A stretch of 64,000 nucleotides of DNA from Acidimicrobiaceae bacterium (GTDB taxonomy: Bacteria > Actinomycetota > Acidimicrobiia > Acidimicrobiales > Ilumatobacteraceae), in assembly GCA_024641005.1 (NCBI GenBank), contig JAHEDX010000002.1, positions 1 to 64,000 of the forward strand. Reading direction: 5' to 3'. The position numbers and the translations under genes are program-made. The notes below the pieces were generated by a model. It was given only the letters and a program-made list of their open reading frames with translations. It did no database searches and was not told the origin of the DNA. Position 1 is the stretch's first letter; each line of letters begins with the position of its first letter. Positions 55,247-63,948 of the stretch are shown piece after piece.

Positions 55247-57781
55247 ATGGCGAACATTCCCGAACGGCCGACGCTCGACGGCATCGAAGAACGCTGGGCC
55301 AGCCAGTGGGACTCGGATGGCATCTACCGCTTCGACGATTCGGCCGTGCGTGCCGACGTGTTCTCGATCGACACCCCACCCCCCACCGTGTCGGGCTCAC
55401 TGCACATGGGCCATGTGTTCAGCTACACCCACACCGACACGATCGCTCGATTCCAGCGCATGAGCGGCAAGTCGGTGTTCTACCCGATGGGGTGGGACGA
55501 CAACGGCCTGCCGACCGAACGCCGTGTCCAGAACTACTACGGCGTCCGGTGCGACCCGAGTCAGCCCTACCAGGCGGGCTTCGAGCCACCGTTCCGAGGC
55601 GACCCACCCAAGAACCACCACGCGATTCCCATCTCGAGACCCAACTTCCTCGAGCTCTGCGACGAGCTCGTCGAGATCGACGAGCAGGTTTTCGAATCGC
55701 TGTTCCGCCGCCTCGGCCTCAGCGTCGACTGGAACCATCTCTATGCCACCATCGACGAACGCAGCCGCCGCGTCAGCCAGCGTGCCTTTCTGCGCAACCT
55801 GGCGCGTGGCGAGGCGTACAGCCAAGAGGCGCCCACGATGTGGGACGTCGACTTCCAGACCGCCGTCGCTCAGGCCGAGATGGAGGACCGCGACCGACCG
55901 GGCGCATACCACAAGATCGCCTTCCACAAGACCGATGGCACGGGCGACGTACTGATCGACACCACACGACCAGAGTTACTGGCCGCCTGTGTCGCACTGG
56001 TGGCTCACCCGGACGACGAGCGCTACCGGCCACTGTTCGGTACCACCGTGCGCACCCCGCTGTACGGCGTCGAGGTGCCGATCGTGGCCCACGAACTCGC
56101 GCAACCCGACAAGGGCACGGGAATTGCGATGATCTGCACGTTCGGCGACACCACCGACGTCACCTGGTGGCGCGAACTCGACTTGAACATGCGCCCGATC
56201 ATCGGCCGCAATGGCCGGATACTCGCCGATCCACCCCAGGGCGTCGACGCCGAGGCCTACGAGACGATCGCCGGTCTCAACGTCAAGCAGGCCCAGCGCA
56301 CCATCGTCGAGCAGCTCCAGGCCTCGGGCGAGATGCTCGGCGAGCCGGATCCGATCCAACACCCGGTGAAGTTCTACGAAAAAGGCGACCGTCCGCTCGA
56401 GATCGTCACCAGCCGCCAGTGGTACATCCGCAACGGTGGGCGCGGAGCTGATCTCCGCAACGCGCTGGTCAAGCGTGGCGGAGAGATCACCTGGCATCCC
56501 AGCCACATGCAGCATCGCTACGACAACTGGGTCGAGGGGCTCAACGGCGACTGGCTCGTCAGCCGTCAGCGGTTCTTCGGTGTGCCGATCCCCGTGTGGT
56601 ACGCCCTCGACGCCGATGGCGAGCCCGACCACGCACGACCGCTGCTGCCCGACGAGTCCCAGCTGCCGATCGATCCGTCGACCGACATTCCGACGGGCTT
56701 CACGGCCGATCAGCGAAATCAGCCCAACGGGTTCATGGGCGACCCGGACATCTTCGACACATGGGCGACCTCGTCGCTCAGCCCCCAGATCGCCGGGCTG
56801 TGGGAGGAGGACGGAGCCGGTCTCTTCGATCGCGTGTACCCGATGGACATGCGTCCCCAGGCTCACGACATCATCCGCACCTGGTTGTTCGCCACGGTCG
56901 TGCGCAGCCATCACGAACACGGCAAGGCACCGTGGGCACACGCCGCGCTCTCGGGGTGGATCCTCGACCCCGATCGCAAGAAGATGTCGAAGTCGAAGGG
57001 CAATGTGGTCACACCGATCGACCTGTTCGACCAATACGGAACCGATGCCGTGCGCTACTGGGCGGCCTCGGCCCGCCCCGGCACCGACACGGCGTTCAGC
57101 GAGGACCAGATGAAGGTGGGACGCAAACTCGCCAACAAACTGTTGAACGTTTCGAAGTTCGTGTTGTCGTTCGGTGAGGTCCCCGAGGGCACACAGGCCA
57201 CCGACCCGATCGATCTCTCGATGCTGGCCAAACTGGATGCGGTCATCACCGAGGCGACCAGCGCCTTCGCCGCATTCGACTATGCCCGGGCGCTCGAACG
57301 CACCGAGTCGTTCTTCTGGTGGTTCTGCGACAACTATGTCGAACTGGTCAAGGGTCGCGCCTACGCCACGCGCGGCGAGGATGCCGCCAACTCGGCCCGT
57401 GCGGCGCTGCTCGCGGCTCTGAGCGCGATCCAGCGACTGTTCGCCCCGATCCTGCCGTTCGCGGCGGAAGAGGCGTGGCGGTGGTGGAACGATGCGAGCG
57501 TGCACGTCGAACCATGGCCCCTTCCCACCGGCACCCAGGGCGACCCGAGCCTCATCGATCCCACCCTCGAGGTGCTCGCGCTCGTGCGCCGCGCCAAGAC
57601 CGAGGCCAAGGTCAGCCAACGCGCCGAGGTCGCATCGCTGCAGGTCGGAGCGCCCGCGACGATGCACGAAGCGCTGTCGGCAGGCAGGGACGACCTCACC
57701 GAAGCCGGGTCGATCCTCCAGATCCTGGTCCGCGATGCCGATGGTCTCAATTGTGAGATCGAACTCGTCATGTCGACGTGA
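55247..57781 (+). CDS. valS: valyl-tRNA synthetase, short archaeal-type
   Basis: An 844-residue class I synthetase. HIGH-type motif is PTVSGSLHMGHVF; KMSKS is KKMSKSKGNVVTP. The editing domain has TRPELLAACVALVAH and GTGIAMICTFGDTTD; bacterial enzymes usually read GTGAVKITPAHD here, and the CTFGD form is the archaeal/rickettsial type. The usual C-terminal tRNA-binding coiled coil of bacterial ValS is missing, which explains the shorter length. It is likely the cell's valine enzyme. Confidence 0.95.
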   Translation: MANIPERPTLDGIEERWASQWDSDGIYRFDDSAVRADVFSIDTPPPTVSGSLHMGHVFSYTHTDTIARFQRMSGKSVFYPMGWDDNGLPTERRVQNYYGVRCDPSQPYQAGFEPPFRGDPPKNHHAIPISRPNFLELCDELVEIDEQVFESLFRRLGLSVDWNHLYATIDERSRRVSQRAFLRNLARGEAYSQEAPTMWDVDFQTAVAQAEMEDRDRPGAYHKIAFHKTDGTGDVLIDTTRPELLAACVALVAHPDDERYRPLFGTTVRTPLYGVEVPIVAHELAQPDKGTGIAMICTFGDTTDVTWWRELDLNMRPIIGRNGRILADPPQGVDAEAYETIAGLNVKQAQRTIVEQLQASGEMLGEPDPIQHPVKFYEKGDRPLEIVTSRQWYIRNGGRGADLRNALVKRGGEITWHPSHMQHRYDNWVEGLNGDWLVSRQRFFGVPIPVWYALDADGEPDHARPLLPDESQLPIDPSTDIPTGFTADQRNQPNGFMGDPDIFDTWATSSLSPQIAGLWEEDGAGLFDRVYPMDMRPQAHDIIRTWLFATVVRSHHEHGKAPWAHAALSGWILDPDRKKMSKSKGNVVTPIDLFDQYGTDAVRYWAASARPGTDTAFSEDQMKVGRKLANKLLNVSKFVLSFGEVPEGTQATDPIDLSMLAKLDAVITEATSAFAAFDYARALERTESFFWWFCDNYVELVKGRAYATRGEDAANSARAALLAALSAIQRLFAPILPFAAEEAWRWWNDASVHVEPWPLPTGTQGDPSLIDPTLEVLALVRRAKTEAKVSQRAEVASLQVGAPATMHEALSAGRDDLTEAGSILQILVRDADGLNCEIELVMST

Positions 57782-57795
57782 CCGACCGATGACGG

Positions 57796-57801
57796 TACAG
57801 T
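57796..57801 (+). promoter_or_regulatory. -10 box (TACAGT), leaderless start at 57810
   Basis: TACAGT ends 8 nt before the GTG at 57810 and supports that start over the ATG at 57789, which lies before the promoter. Confidence 0.45.
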
Positions 57802-57809
57802 CGAACACC

Positions 57810-58550
57810 GTGCACTCGCTGTTGGGACGCTGTGTCGCGCTGACGATCATCGGTACCTCCGTGATCTTCGGCGCCTCCGAGGCGGCAGCGACACCGACGG
57901 AAGCGACCACCACGACCACAACGACGACCACCACGACGACCGTCGCGTCGAGCACCACCACGACGATCGCTCCATCGTCGACGACCTCGACCCCCACCAC
58001 GGCCCCGACGACCACACCGCCGGCGCCACTCGTCGTCGGTCTGTCACCCTCGCCGGCCCCACCCGAGCGAGGCACCCAGGCCCAGGTCGCCGAGACACTG
58101 CCGCCTCCTCCGACGACCACCACGATCGCCAATGGACTCCCCGCCGACTCGGGCACCGGACGCCGAGCGGTCTACTCGAAATCGAAGCAGCGGGTCTGGA
58201 CCGTCGAAGCGAACGGCGTCGTCTCGCAGACACACGCCGTATCCGGCCGGCTCACGTGGGACCAACCGCTCCCCGGCACCTACAGCGTGTTCTCCCGATC
58301 CGGCTACACCTGCAACATCAAGAATCCCGCAATCTGCTGGCGGTACATGATCCGGTTCGCCAAGGGATCCGACGGCGACAACATCGGGTTCCACGAGATT
58401 CCGGTCAACACCACCACCGGTCAGCCAGTACAGAGCGAAGCACAGCTCGGTGCCGCGTTGTCGGGTGGTTGTGTCCGACAAGCGACTGCTGATGCTCAGT
58501 ACATGTGGAACTGGGCCCCGGTCGGCACAAAGGTCGTCGTCCTGCCCTGA
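57810..58550 (+). CDS. secreted L,D-transpeptidase (YkuD domain)
   Basis: About 246 residues. From GTG 57810 a clean signal peptide is read (CVALTIIGTSVIFGASEAAA), then a Thr-rich spacer with an uninterrupted run of Thr (roughly residues 32-90) and Pro-rich linker that would cross the wall. The YkuD domain has His195 in FHEIP and catalytic Cys221 in LSGGCVRQ; the motif has Gly-Gly before Cys instead of the usual His-Gly. It cross-links peptidoglycan through meso-diaminopimelate or attaches proteins. ATG 57789 is an alternative start. Confidence 0.87.
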   Translation: MHSLLGRCVALTIIGTSVIFGASEAAATPTEATTTTTTTTTTTTVASSTTTTIAPSSTTSTPTTAPTTTPPAPLVVGLSPSPAPPERGTQAQVAETLPPPPTTTTIANGLPADSGTGRRAVYSKSKQRVWTVEANGVVSQTHAVSGRLTWDQPLPGTYSVFSRSGYTCNIKNPAICWRYMIRFAKGSDGDNIGFHEIPVNTTTGQPVQSEAQLGAALSGGCVRQATADAQYMWNWAPVGTKVVVLP

Positions 58551-58570
58551 CCTCGTGGCGCGGTCGCCGG

Positions 58571-58576
58571 TACGCT
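58571..58576 (+). promoter_or_regulatory. -10 box (TACGCT), start at 58586
   Basis: TACGCT ends 9 nt before the ATG of the LCP gene. Confidence 0.4.
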
Positions 58577-58585
58577 TGTGCCGCC

Positions 58586-59869
58586 ATGACCACGAAGAAA
58601 CAGCGGCGAACGTGGCCGCAACGACTGACGTTCAGCCTGGTGCTCCTGGTTGCGATCGCATGCTTCGCGACGGCCGGAAGCCTGGCGACCGGTCAGTGGG
58701 TGCTGTCGCAACGTAACCTCGTCGCACTCGACTCGCCCATGTCGGCCCAGGGTGGCGGAGCACCCGACGTCGTCGTTCCCGGCGGGACATCGCCGACAGG
58801 GTCCGATGTCAGCACCACCAGCATCGCCCTCGCCGAGCCCGACGCAGCCAACTTCCTCATCGTCGGCGCCGACAACAACGCCTGCGCCGGCGACAACGCA
58901 CCGACCATCGGGAATCGTGACAGCCTCGGCGAGCGCAGCGACACGATCATGATCTGGCGGGCCAACCCCGAGGCCAACCAACTCGCTGTCCTGTCGCTCC
59001 CACGCGATCTCTACGTCGATATCGCAGGAGGCCGCAAGGCACGCATCAACAGCGCCTACCGCCGCGACGATCCGACGAGGCTGATCGACACGATCTACCT
59101 CAACTTCGGGATCCCGATCGACCATTACATCCAGGTCGACTTCTGCGCGTTCGAACGCCTCGTCAACTCGGTCGGCGGGGTTCAGGTGCCGTTCGACTAC
59201 CCGGCCCGCGATGCCAAGAGCGGCCTGTCGATCACGACCGCCGGCTGTGTCCGCCTCGAGGGCGACGCCGCGCTTGCCTATGTTCGATCTCGGCATTATC
59301 AGTACGAGGATCCGCCCGGAAGCGGGGAATGGCACTCCGATGGAACGTCCGATTTCGGACGGATCGCCCGCCAGCAAGACTTCCTGAGGCGGGTGATCGC
59401 AACCATCATCAACGACGGTCTGTATTCACCGAACGTGGCGACCGCGCTGATCACCACGAATCGTGATTATGTCGTGACCGACACCGGGCTCACGCTGCGC
59501 AGGATGCTCGAGTTCGCCAACACGCTTCGCCGACTGGACCCAGCCGACATCACGACCTATCGAATCGAGTCGACGTCCGAGACCACCTCAGGGGGAGAAC
59601 TGGTCGAGCGACCGCGGCTCGAGGGCAGCAACATGAAGGCCATCCTCGCCGTGTTCCGAGGCGAGGCATCGTTGGCCTCCGCTCCCGAGCAACAGTTCGA
59701 TTCCGCGAACACGACCACGAGTTCCGTCGTCACGACCACCACCGCACCGAGTGACGAGGACGTTTCGGGAGACGGCCCCGGCATCTCGCCGACGACCACG
59801 TTGCCTCAGGTCGAAGCCGACGAGAACACGGTCGGCATCTCGCCCGACCGCAACGTCACCTGCCCCTGA
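58586..59869 (+). CDS. LytR-CpsA-Psr (LCP) family wall-polymer ligase
   Basis: A 427-residue protein: one N-terminal membrane helix (LTFSLVLLVAIACFATAGS), a linker, then the LCP domain (about 90-330) with NFLIVGADN, RSDTIMIWRA, LSLPRDLYVDIAGGRKARIN and LAYVRSRHYQYEDPP. The Arg/Asp residues that bind polyprenyl-pyrophosphate are present. The C-terminus is a Thr/Ser/Asp-rich tail. It transfers wall glycopolymers from lipid carrier to peptidoglycan on the outer membrane face. It sits beside the L,D-transpeptidase gene. Confidence 0.9.
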   Translation: MTTKKQRRTWPQRLTFSLVLLVAIACFATAGSLATGQWVLSQRNLVALDSPMSAQGGGAPDVVVPGGTSPTGSDVSTTSIALAEPDAANFLIVGADNNACAGDNAPTIGNRDSLGERSDTIMIWRANPEANQLAVLSLPRDLYVDIAGGRKARINSAYRRDDPTRLIDTIYLNFGIPIDHYIQVDFCAFERLVNSVGGVQVPFDYPARDAKSGLSITTAGCVRLEGDAALAYVRSRHYQYEDPPGSGEWHSDGTSDFGRIARQQDFLRRVIATIINDGLYSPNVATALITTNRDYVVTDTGLTLRRMLEFANTLRRLDPADITTYRIESTSETTSGGELVERPRLEGSNMKAILAVFRGEASLASAPEQQFDSANTTTSSVVTTTTAPSDEDVSGDGPGISPTTTLPQVEADENTVGISPDRNVTCP

Positions 59870-59891
59870 CCGCCCCCACATCGACGCTCGA

Positions 59892-60827
59892 TCAGCGGTC
59901 GAGGACCCGGGCGAGCGCGGTGACGATCGACGAGGGGCCGTCGACAGTCGTCCACTTCGCACCACATGCCTGTGCCAACCGAGCCGCCTCGTCGCTGTCG
60001 CCCTCCGGCGCGAGGATCACGAGTTCGTCCAGTGAGCGAGCAGCGGCGACCGCATCGCCCGGCTCGGTCGAGCGGCAATCCGACAGCAGAATCGTGACTC
60101 GACGGGTGGAACCTGCCATACGCAACTGCTCAGCGGCCGACCACAACGCCCGTGCGACGTCGGTCGTGCCGTGCCCTCGCAGCGCAAGCACGCGATCGAG
60201 CACATCGTCGACCGATCGCACTTCCCACATCGCTTTGGGCGCGACCACCTCTCGACCGAACGACAACACCGCATACTCACGCTCCGCGCGGACGGCGACG
60301 GCGGCGGCAGCCAGCGCGGCGGTCGCGAGGGGTCGACCGTGCATCGACCCACTTCGATCGACCGCCAGACACCACGCCGTCGTCGGCTTGGCCCAGGCCC
60401 GAACGGAGAGGTCGCCAGGGTCGACCAGTCGTCGCTCGGACCGCGCCGCGACGATCTCCTCGAGGCTGCGTTCCACATCGAGGTCGCCACCATCGGACCG
60501 GTACGGCATCGTGACGATCCGGCCGATCCCCGCGGCTTGGGTGTGCTGTGTCCGGGCCAGGTCGAGGAACAGCCGAGACGCGAGATGCTTCGCGAGGGCC
60601 CGCAGGTGGACATCGGTCGCCTGGCTCATCTGGGCGAGCAGCGACATCAGTTCATCCGGGTCGTCAGCGAGGGCCTCCGACACGGCGGCCTCGTCGATCT
60701 GACCGACCTCGGGCGAGATGTCGTCGAACTGTGGTGACCTCGAGAGTTCGCGACGCGACACGGTCCGGCGGCGCGCCTCGTCGATGACCTGATCAGCATC
60801 CGCCCCGGTCGCCGCCGGTGGCGTCAG
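59892..60827 (-). CDS. VWA-domain protein, second MoxR partner (CoxE-like)
   Basis: About 311 residues; a helical N-terminal half precedes a VWA domain with MIDAS DRSGSM, Thr in GHGTTDVARAL and Asp in LLSDCRS. It directly follows the MoxR gene, as usual for these chaperone pairs. The stop of the MoxR gene (60824-60826) overlaps a CTG at 60827 as CTGA; no ATG, GTG or TTG is suitably near, so CTG is proposed. The longest conventional option is a GTG at 60911, which would overlap the MoxR gene by 88 bp. Confidence 0.78.
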   Translation of the reverse strand: MTPPAATGADADQVIDEARRRTVSRRELSRSPQFDDISPEVGQIDEAAVSEALADDPDELMSLLAQMSQATDVHLRALAKHLASRLFLDLARTQHTQAAGIGRIVTMPYRSDGGDLDVERSLEEIVAARSERRLVDPGDLSVRAWAKPTTAWCLAVDRSGSMHGRPLATAALAAAAVAVRAEREYAVLSFGREVVAPKAMWEVRSVDDVLDRVLALRGHGTTDVARALWSAAEQLRMAGSTRRVTILLSDCRSTEPGDAVAAARSLDELVILAPEGDSDEAARLAQACGAKWTTVDGPSSIVTALARVLDR

Positions 60828-61744
60828 TGATGTGCCGCCGCCCCCGTCGGGGCGCTCGCTTTTCCCGGTTCGTCCGCCGTCTGCTCGGTGGTGTCGAACA
60901 CAGCACGCCACAGCTCGGTGATGATCGACTCGGCATCGCGCGATGACCCCTCACGCACCCGCACTCTGCCCGAGAGCGCCACGAGTGCTGCATCGAGGGA
61001 GACATCACGGTCGCTGACGGGGCGGGCGCGCACTTCGGCCAGCGAGGCGGCGACCGCACACAGGTCGATCGCTCCTCGCACGGAAGACCCGACACGAAGG
61101 TCGGGGTGCGAACGCGTCCGGCGGACCAACTCGACCGCTCGCGCAGCCCACTCGGGCGAGACTGCGGCACGATGCTGCACGACGATGTCGCGCTCGTCGA
61201 TGGCATCTTGGTAGTCGACGGCCAGCCGGCACACACGATCGTAGATCGCCGATGAGATCCGGGCCGTGCCGACGGCATCGAACGGGTTCATCGCTGCGAC
61301 CAACCGGAACCCCGGCGCAGCGGCCAGCCGCCCGAGGCGTGGCACGTTGAGTTCGCGCTCGCTCATCACGGTGACGAGCACGTTGAGTGTTTCCTCGGGC
61401 ACCCGGTTGAGTTCTTCGATGTACAGCAGCGACCCGGTCCGTAACGCCGACGCGAGCGGACCGTCGACGAACACATCCGGGTCGTAGCCATCTGCGAGCA
61501 CCCTGGCGGGGTCGAAGTGCCCGACCAGTCGTGCCGGAGTCAGCTCGGCGTTGCCTTCGACGAACTCGAACCCCAACTCCAGCTCGCGAGCGACCGCCCT
61601 GAGCAGGGTCGACTTACCCGTGCCCGGCGGCCCCTCGAGCAGGATGTGCCGCTCGGCCGCGAGCGCAGCGACGACGAGATCTATCTCACGTCGGCGGCCG
61701 ACGACCGTTCGAGCGAGACGCTCTACCAGCTGATGCGTGTCCAC
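60824..61744 (-). CDS. MoxR-family AAA+ ATPase
   Basis: A 306-residue AAA+ protein: Walker A LEGPPGTGKST (about 36-46), Walker B LLYIEELNRVPEE, sensor region VAAMNPFDAVGTARI and a C-terminal lid. It lacks the second long tail of the larger MoxR at 37283-38692, so the two belong to different subfamilies. It acts with the VWA protein encoded directly downstream. The start is a GTG 7 nt after a TACGGT box. Confidence 0.9.
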   Translation of the reverse strand: MDTHQLVERLARTVVGRRREIDLVVAALAAERHILLEGPPGTGKSTLLRAVARELELGFEFVEGNAELTPARLVGHFDPARVLADGYDPDVFVDGPLASALRTGSLLYIEELNRVPEETLNVLVTVMSERELNVPRLGRLAAAPGFRLVAAMNPFDAVGTARISSAIYDRVCRLAVDYQDAIDERDIVVQHRAAVSPEWAARAVELVRRTRSHPDLRVGSSVRGAIDLCAVAASLAEVRARPVSDRDVSLDAALVALSGRVRVREGSSRDAESIITELWRAVFDTTEQTADEPGKASAPTGAAAHH

Positions 61745-61751
61745 TGCGCCG

Positions 61752-61757
61752 ACCGTA
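61752..61757 (-). promoter_or_regulatory. -10 box (TACGGT on minus strand), leaderless start at 61744
   Basis: TACGGT ends 7 nt before the GTG of the second MoxR gene, within the 75-bp gap to the dehydrogenase. Confidence 0.5.
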
Positions 61758-61819
61758 ACGCCGACGCGACGCCGACGCCGCCCCGGGGAACGAACTCGCG
61801 ACCTTTGGTCGGCGATCGA

Positions 61820-62944
61820 TCAGTCGAACAAGATGACGCCACGGATGTTCTCACCGTTGCGCATCGCGTCGTACCCTTCGTTGATCTGGTCGAGCGTGTA
61901 CGTCCGGGTGACCAGATCGTCGAGGTTCAACTGACCCTGGGTATAGAGCTCCATCAGACGCGGAATGTCCTTGCGGATGTTGCCGGAGCCGAACAGCGAT
62001 CCGATCAGCTGCTTCTCCATCAGCGTGAGGAAGACACCAGGCACCTGGATCGACGCCTCGGCCGTCGGATGGATGTTGGTGACCACGATCTTGGCCCTCT
62101 TGCCGCCGAGGTGAAATGCTTCCCCGAGCGCCTCGCCGTTGCCGACCCCCATGGTCATGATCACCTTGTCGAAGCCACGACCCCAGGTGGAATCGGCGAG
62201 ATTCTCCATCGCCTCCTGGATGGACGAATACGTGTGGGTGGCACCGAACGTCATCGCCTTCTCACGCTTGAATTCGATCGGATCGATGGCCGCGATCGCC
62301 CGGGCCCCCGCCATCTTGGCCCCCTGCACGGCGTTCGCGCCGATACCGCCGATGCCGACGACAGCGACATAGTCACCCGGTTGCACATCAGCGGCGTACA
62401 CCGCCGAACCCCAACCCGTCACCACGCCACAACCCAGCAGACACGCCTTGTCGAGTGGCCAATCCTTCTCGATCTTCACGCAGCTCGACTCGTGTACCAC
62501 CGTGTGCTCCGCGAACGTGCCGAGCAGGCACATCAGCCCGAGGTCCTGGCCGTGCTGATCGTGGTGACGAGCCGTGCCGTCTCCGATCTGCAATCCCGTC
62601 GGGAACGCAGCCGCGTTGTCACACAGGTTCGAATGTCCCTCGACACAGCTGATGCACCGACCGCACGACGGCACGAAACCGAACACGACATGGTCGCCGG
62701 GTGCCAGCCAATCGACGCCGGGACCGACCTCCATCACGACGCCGGCACCTTCGTGCCCACCGATCATCGGCATCGGAGGCGTCACCCCCGCCATATCACC
62801 GGTGACGACGTGCTCGTCGGAGTGACACAGGCCAGAAGCACCGAGCTTCACGAGTACTTCGTTGGCCTTCGGCGGATCGAGCTCGATCTCCTCGATGCTC
62901 CATGGCGCATTGATCTCACGGATGATGGCAGCTCGTGTCTTCAT
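61820..62944 (-). CDS. NDMA-dependent-type zinc alcohol dehydrogenase (MDR)
   Basis: A 374-residue MDR enzyme. Catalytic zinc ligands: Cys in SGLCHSDEHV, His-Glu in GGHEGAGVV; structural zinc: four Cys in PSCGRCISCVEGHSNLC; Rossmann motif VVGIGGIGANAVQGA. The whole pattern, including GWGSAVYAADVQPGD and LGGKRAKIVV, fits the Rxyl_3153/NDMA-dependent group, in which NAD is tightly bound and electrons leave through mycofactocin. It has a normal AGGG Shine-Dalgarno ahead of the ATG. No mft genes are in the window. Confidence 0.9.
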   Translation of the reverse strand: MKTRAAIIREINAPWSIEEIELDPPKANEVLVKLGASGLCHSDEHVVTGDMAGVTPPMPMIGGHEGAGVVMEVGPGVDWLAPGDHVVFGFVPSCGRCISCVEGHSNLCDNAAAFPTGLQIGDGTARHHDQHGQDLGLMCLLGTFAEHTVVHESSCVKIEKDWPLDKACLLGCGVVTGWGSAVYAADVQPGDYVAVVGIGGIGANAVQGAKMAGARAIAAIDPIEFKREKAMTFGATHTYSSIQEAMENLADSTWGRGFDKVIMTMGVGNGEALGEAFHLGGKRAKIVVTNIHPTAEASIQVPGVFLTLMEKQLIGSLFGSGNIRKDIPRLMELYTQGQLNLDDLVTRTYTLDQINEGYDAMRNGENIRGVILFD

Positions 62945-63117
62945 GTCGATCCCTTGTCTCGTAGGTGCGTCGGCCACCACGGTGGCGCGATCACATTCGG
63001 CCCGTGATTCGGACTGTAGCCACCGCCGTCGCACCGGACCCGATCGGGACGACGCCCCAAGCGTCCGATGTCGTGCGACCTCGGTACCCGGATGCGCGAG
63101 CATGCCAAGCTGCTCCG
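62945..63117. other. 173-bp divergent intergenic region
   Basis: The gap between the alcohol dehydrogenase and PhzF-like genes. It holds the dehydrogenase Shine-Dalgarno near 62953 but no close TANNNT box on either side, unlike most units here. Its promoters were not identified. Confidence 0.3.
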
Positions 63118-63948
63118 ATGCAACGCAGCTTCCAACAGGTCGACGTGTTCGGCACCACCCCGTACTCGGGGAACCCGCTCGCCGTCGTGGCAGACGGCAC
63201 CGGGCTCTCCGACGAGGAGATGCAGCGATTCGCGAACTGGACCAATCTGTCGGAGACGACATTCCTGCTCCCCCCGGCCGACGCCGACGCCGACTACCGC
63301 GTCCGTATCTTCACCACCACCAGGGAGTTGCCCTTCGCCGGCCATCCCACGCTCGGTTCGTGCCAGGTGTGGCTCGGCCAGGGTGGTCGACCGCGCCACG
63401 ACGACGTCATCGTGCAGGAGTGCGGCGTCGGCCTGGTCCGGCTCCGCCGACAGGCAGGGCAGCTCGCCTTCGGTGCGCCCGAGCGCGTCCGATCCGGCCC
63501 GGTCGACGAAACACTCCGGCACAGGATCGAACGCACGCTGCGCACCGAGGTGATCGACGTCGCGTGGGCGGACAACGGGCCCGGATGGGTGGCCGCTCTG
63601 CTTCCGTCGGCCGATCAGGTGTTGGCGCTCGAACCCGATTTCGGTGACACGCTCGATCTGAAGCTCGGCGTCGTCGGGCCGTCCAACGTCGACGACGGCC
63701 ACGATGTCGAGGTGCGCGCCTTCTTCCCCGGCCCCAACGCGATGGAGGAAGACCCCGTGACGGGCAGCTTGAACGCCTCGCTGGCCCAATGGTTGATGGA
63801 ACGCGACCCGGCTCTACGTTCCTATACCGCGCGGCAGGGCACGGCGCTGGGTCGACGCGGGCTCGTTCATCTCGATCGTGACGATGACGGCGTGATCTGG
63901 GTCGGCGGCAAAGTCACCACCGCGATCGCCGGCTTCGCCCACCTCTGA
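63118..63948 (+). CDS. PhzF-family isomerase/epimerase-like protein
   Basis: A 276-residue PhzF/DapF-fold protein: QQVDVFGTTPYSGNPLAVV at the N-terminus, catalytic Glu in NLSETTFLLPP, ELPFAGHPTLGS, and the C-terminal EDPVTGSLNASLAQW mirror motif. PhzF isomerises a dihydroanthranilate in phenazine synthesis, but most relatives act on unknown metabolites, and no phz genes are present. The start at 63118 (MQRSF) matches the family N-terminus; earlier in-frame codons are noise. Confidence 0.88.
   Translation: MQRSFQQVDVFGTTPYSGNPLAVVADGTGLSDEEMQRFANWTNLSETTFLLPPADADADYRVRIFTTTRELPFAGHPTLGSCQVWLGQGGRPRHDDVIVQECGVGLVRLRRQAGQLAFGAPERVRSGPVDETLRHRIERTLRTEVIDVAWADNGPGWVAALLPSADQVLALEPDFGDTLDLKLGVVGPSNVDDGHDVEVRAFFPGPNAMEEDPVTGSLNASLAQWLMERDPALRSYTARQGTALGRRGLVHLDRDDDGVIWVGGKVTTAIAGFAHL

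Noticed and set aside
57908-57975. ACC/ACG-rich run resembling a microsatellite
   Set aside because: It is the Thr codon run of the transpeptidase linker, with codon variation expected of protein-level selection.
62620-62640. GGTTCGAAT resembling a tRNA T-loop
   Set aside because: Inside the alcohol dehydrogenase gene with no cloverleaf around it.
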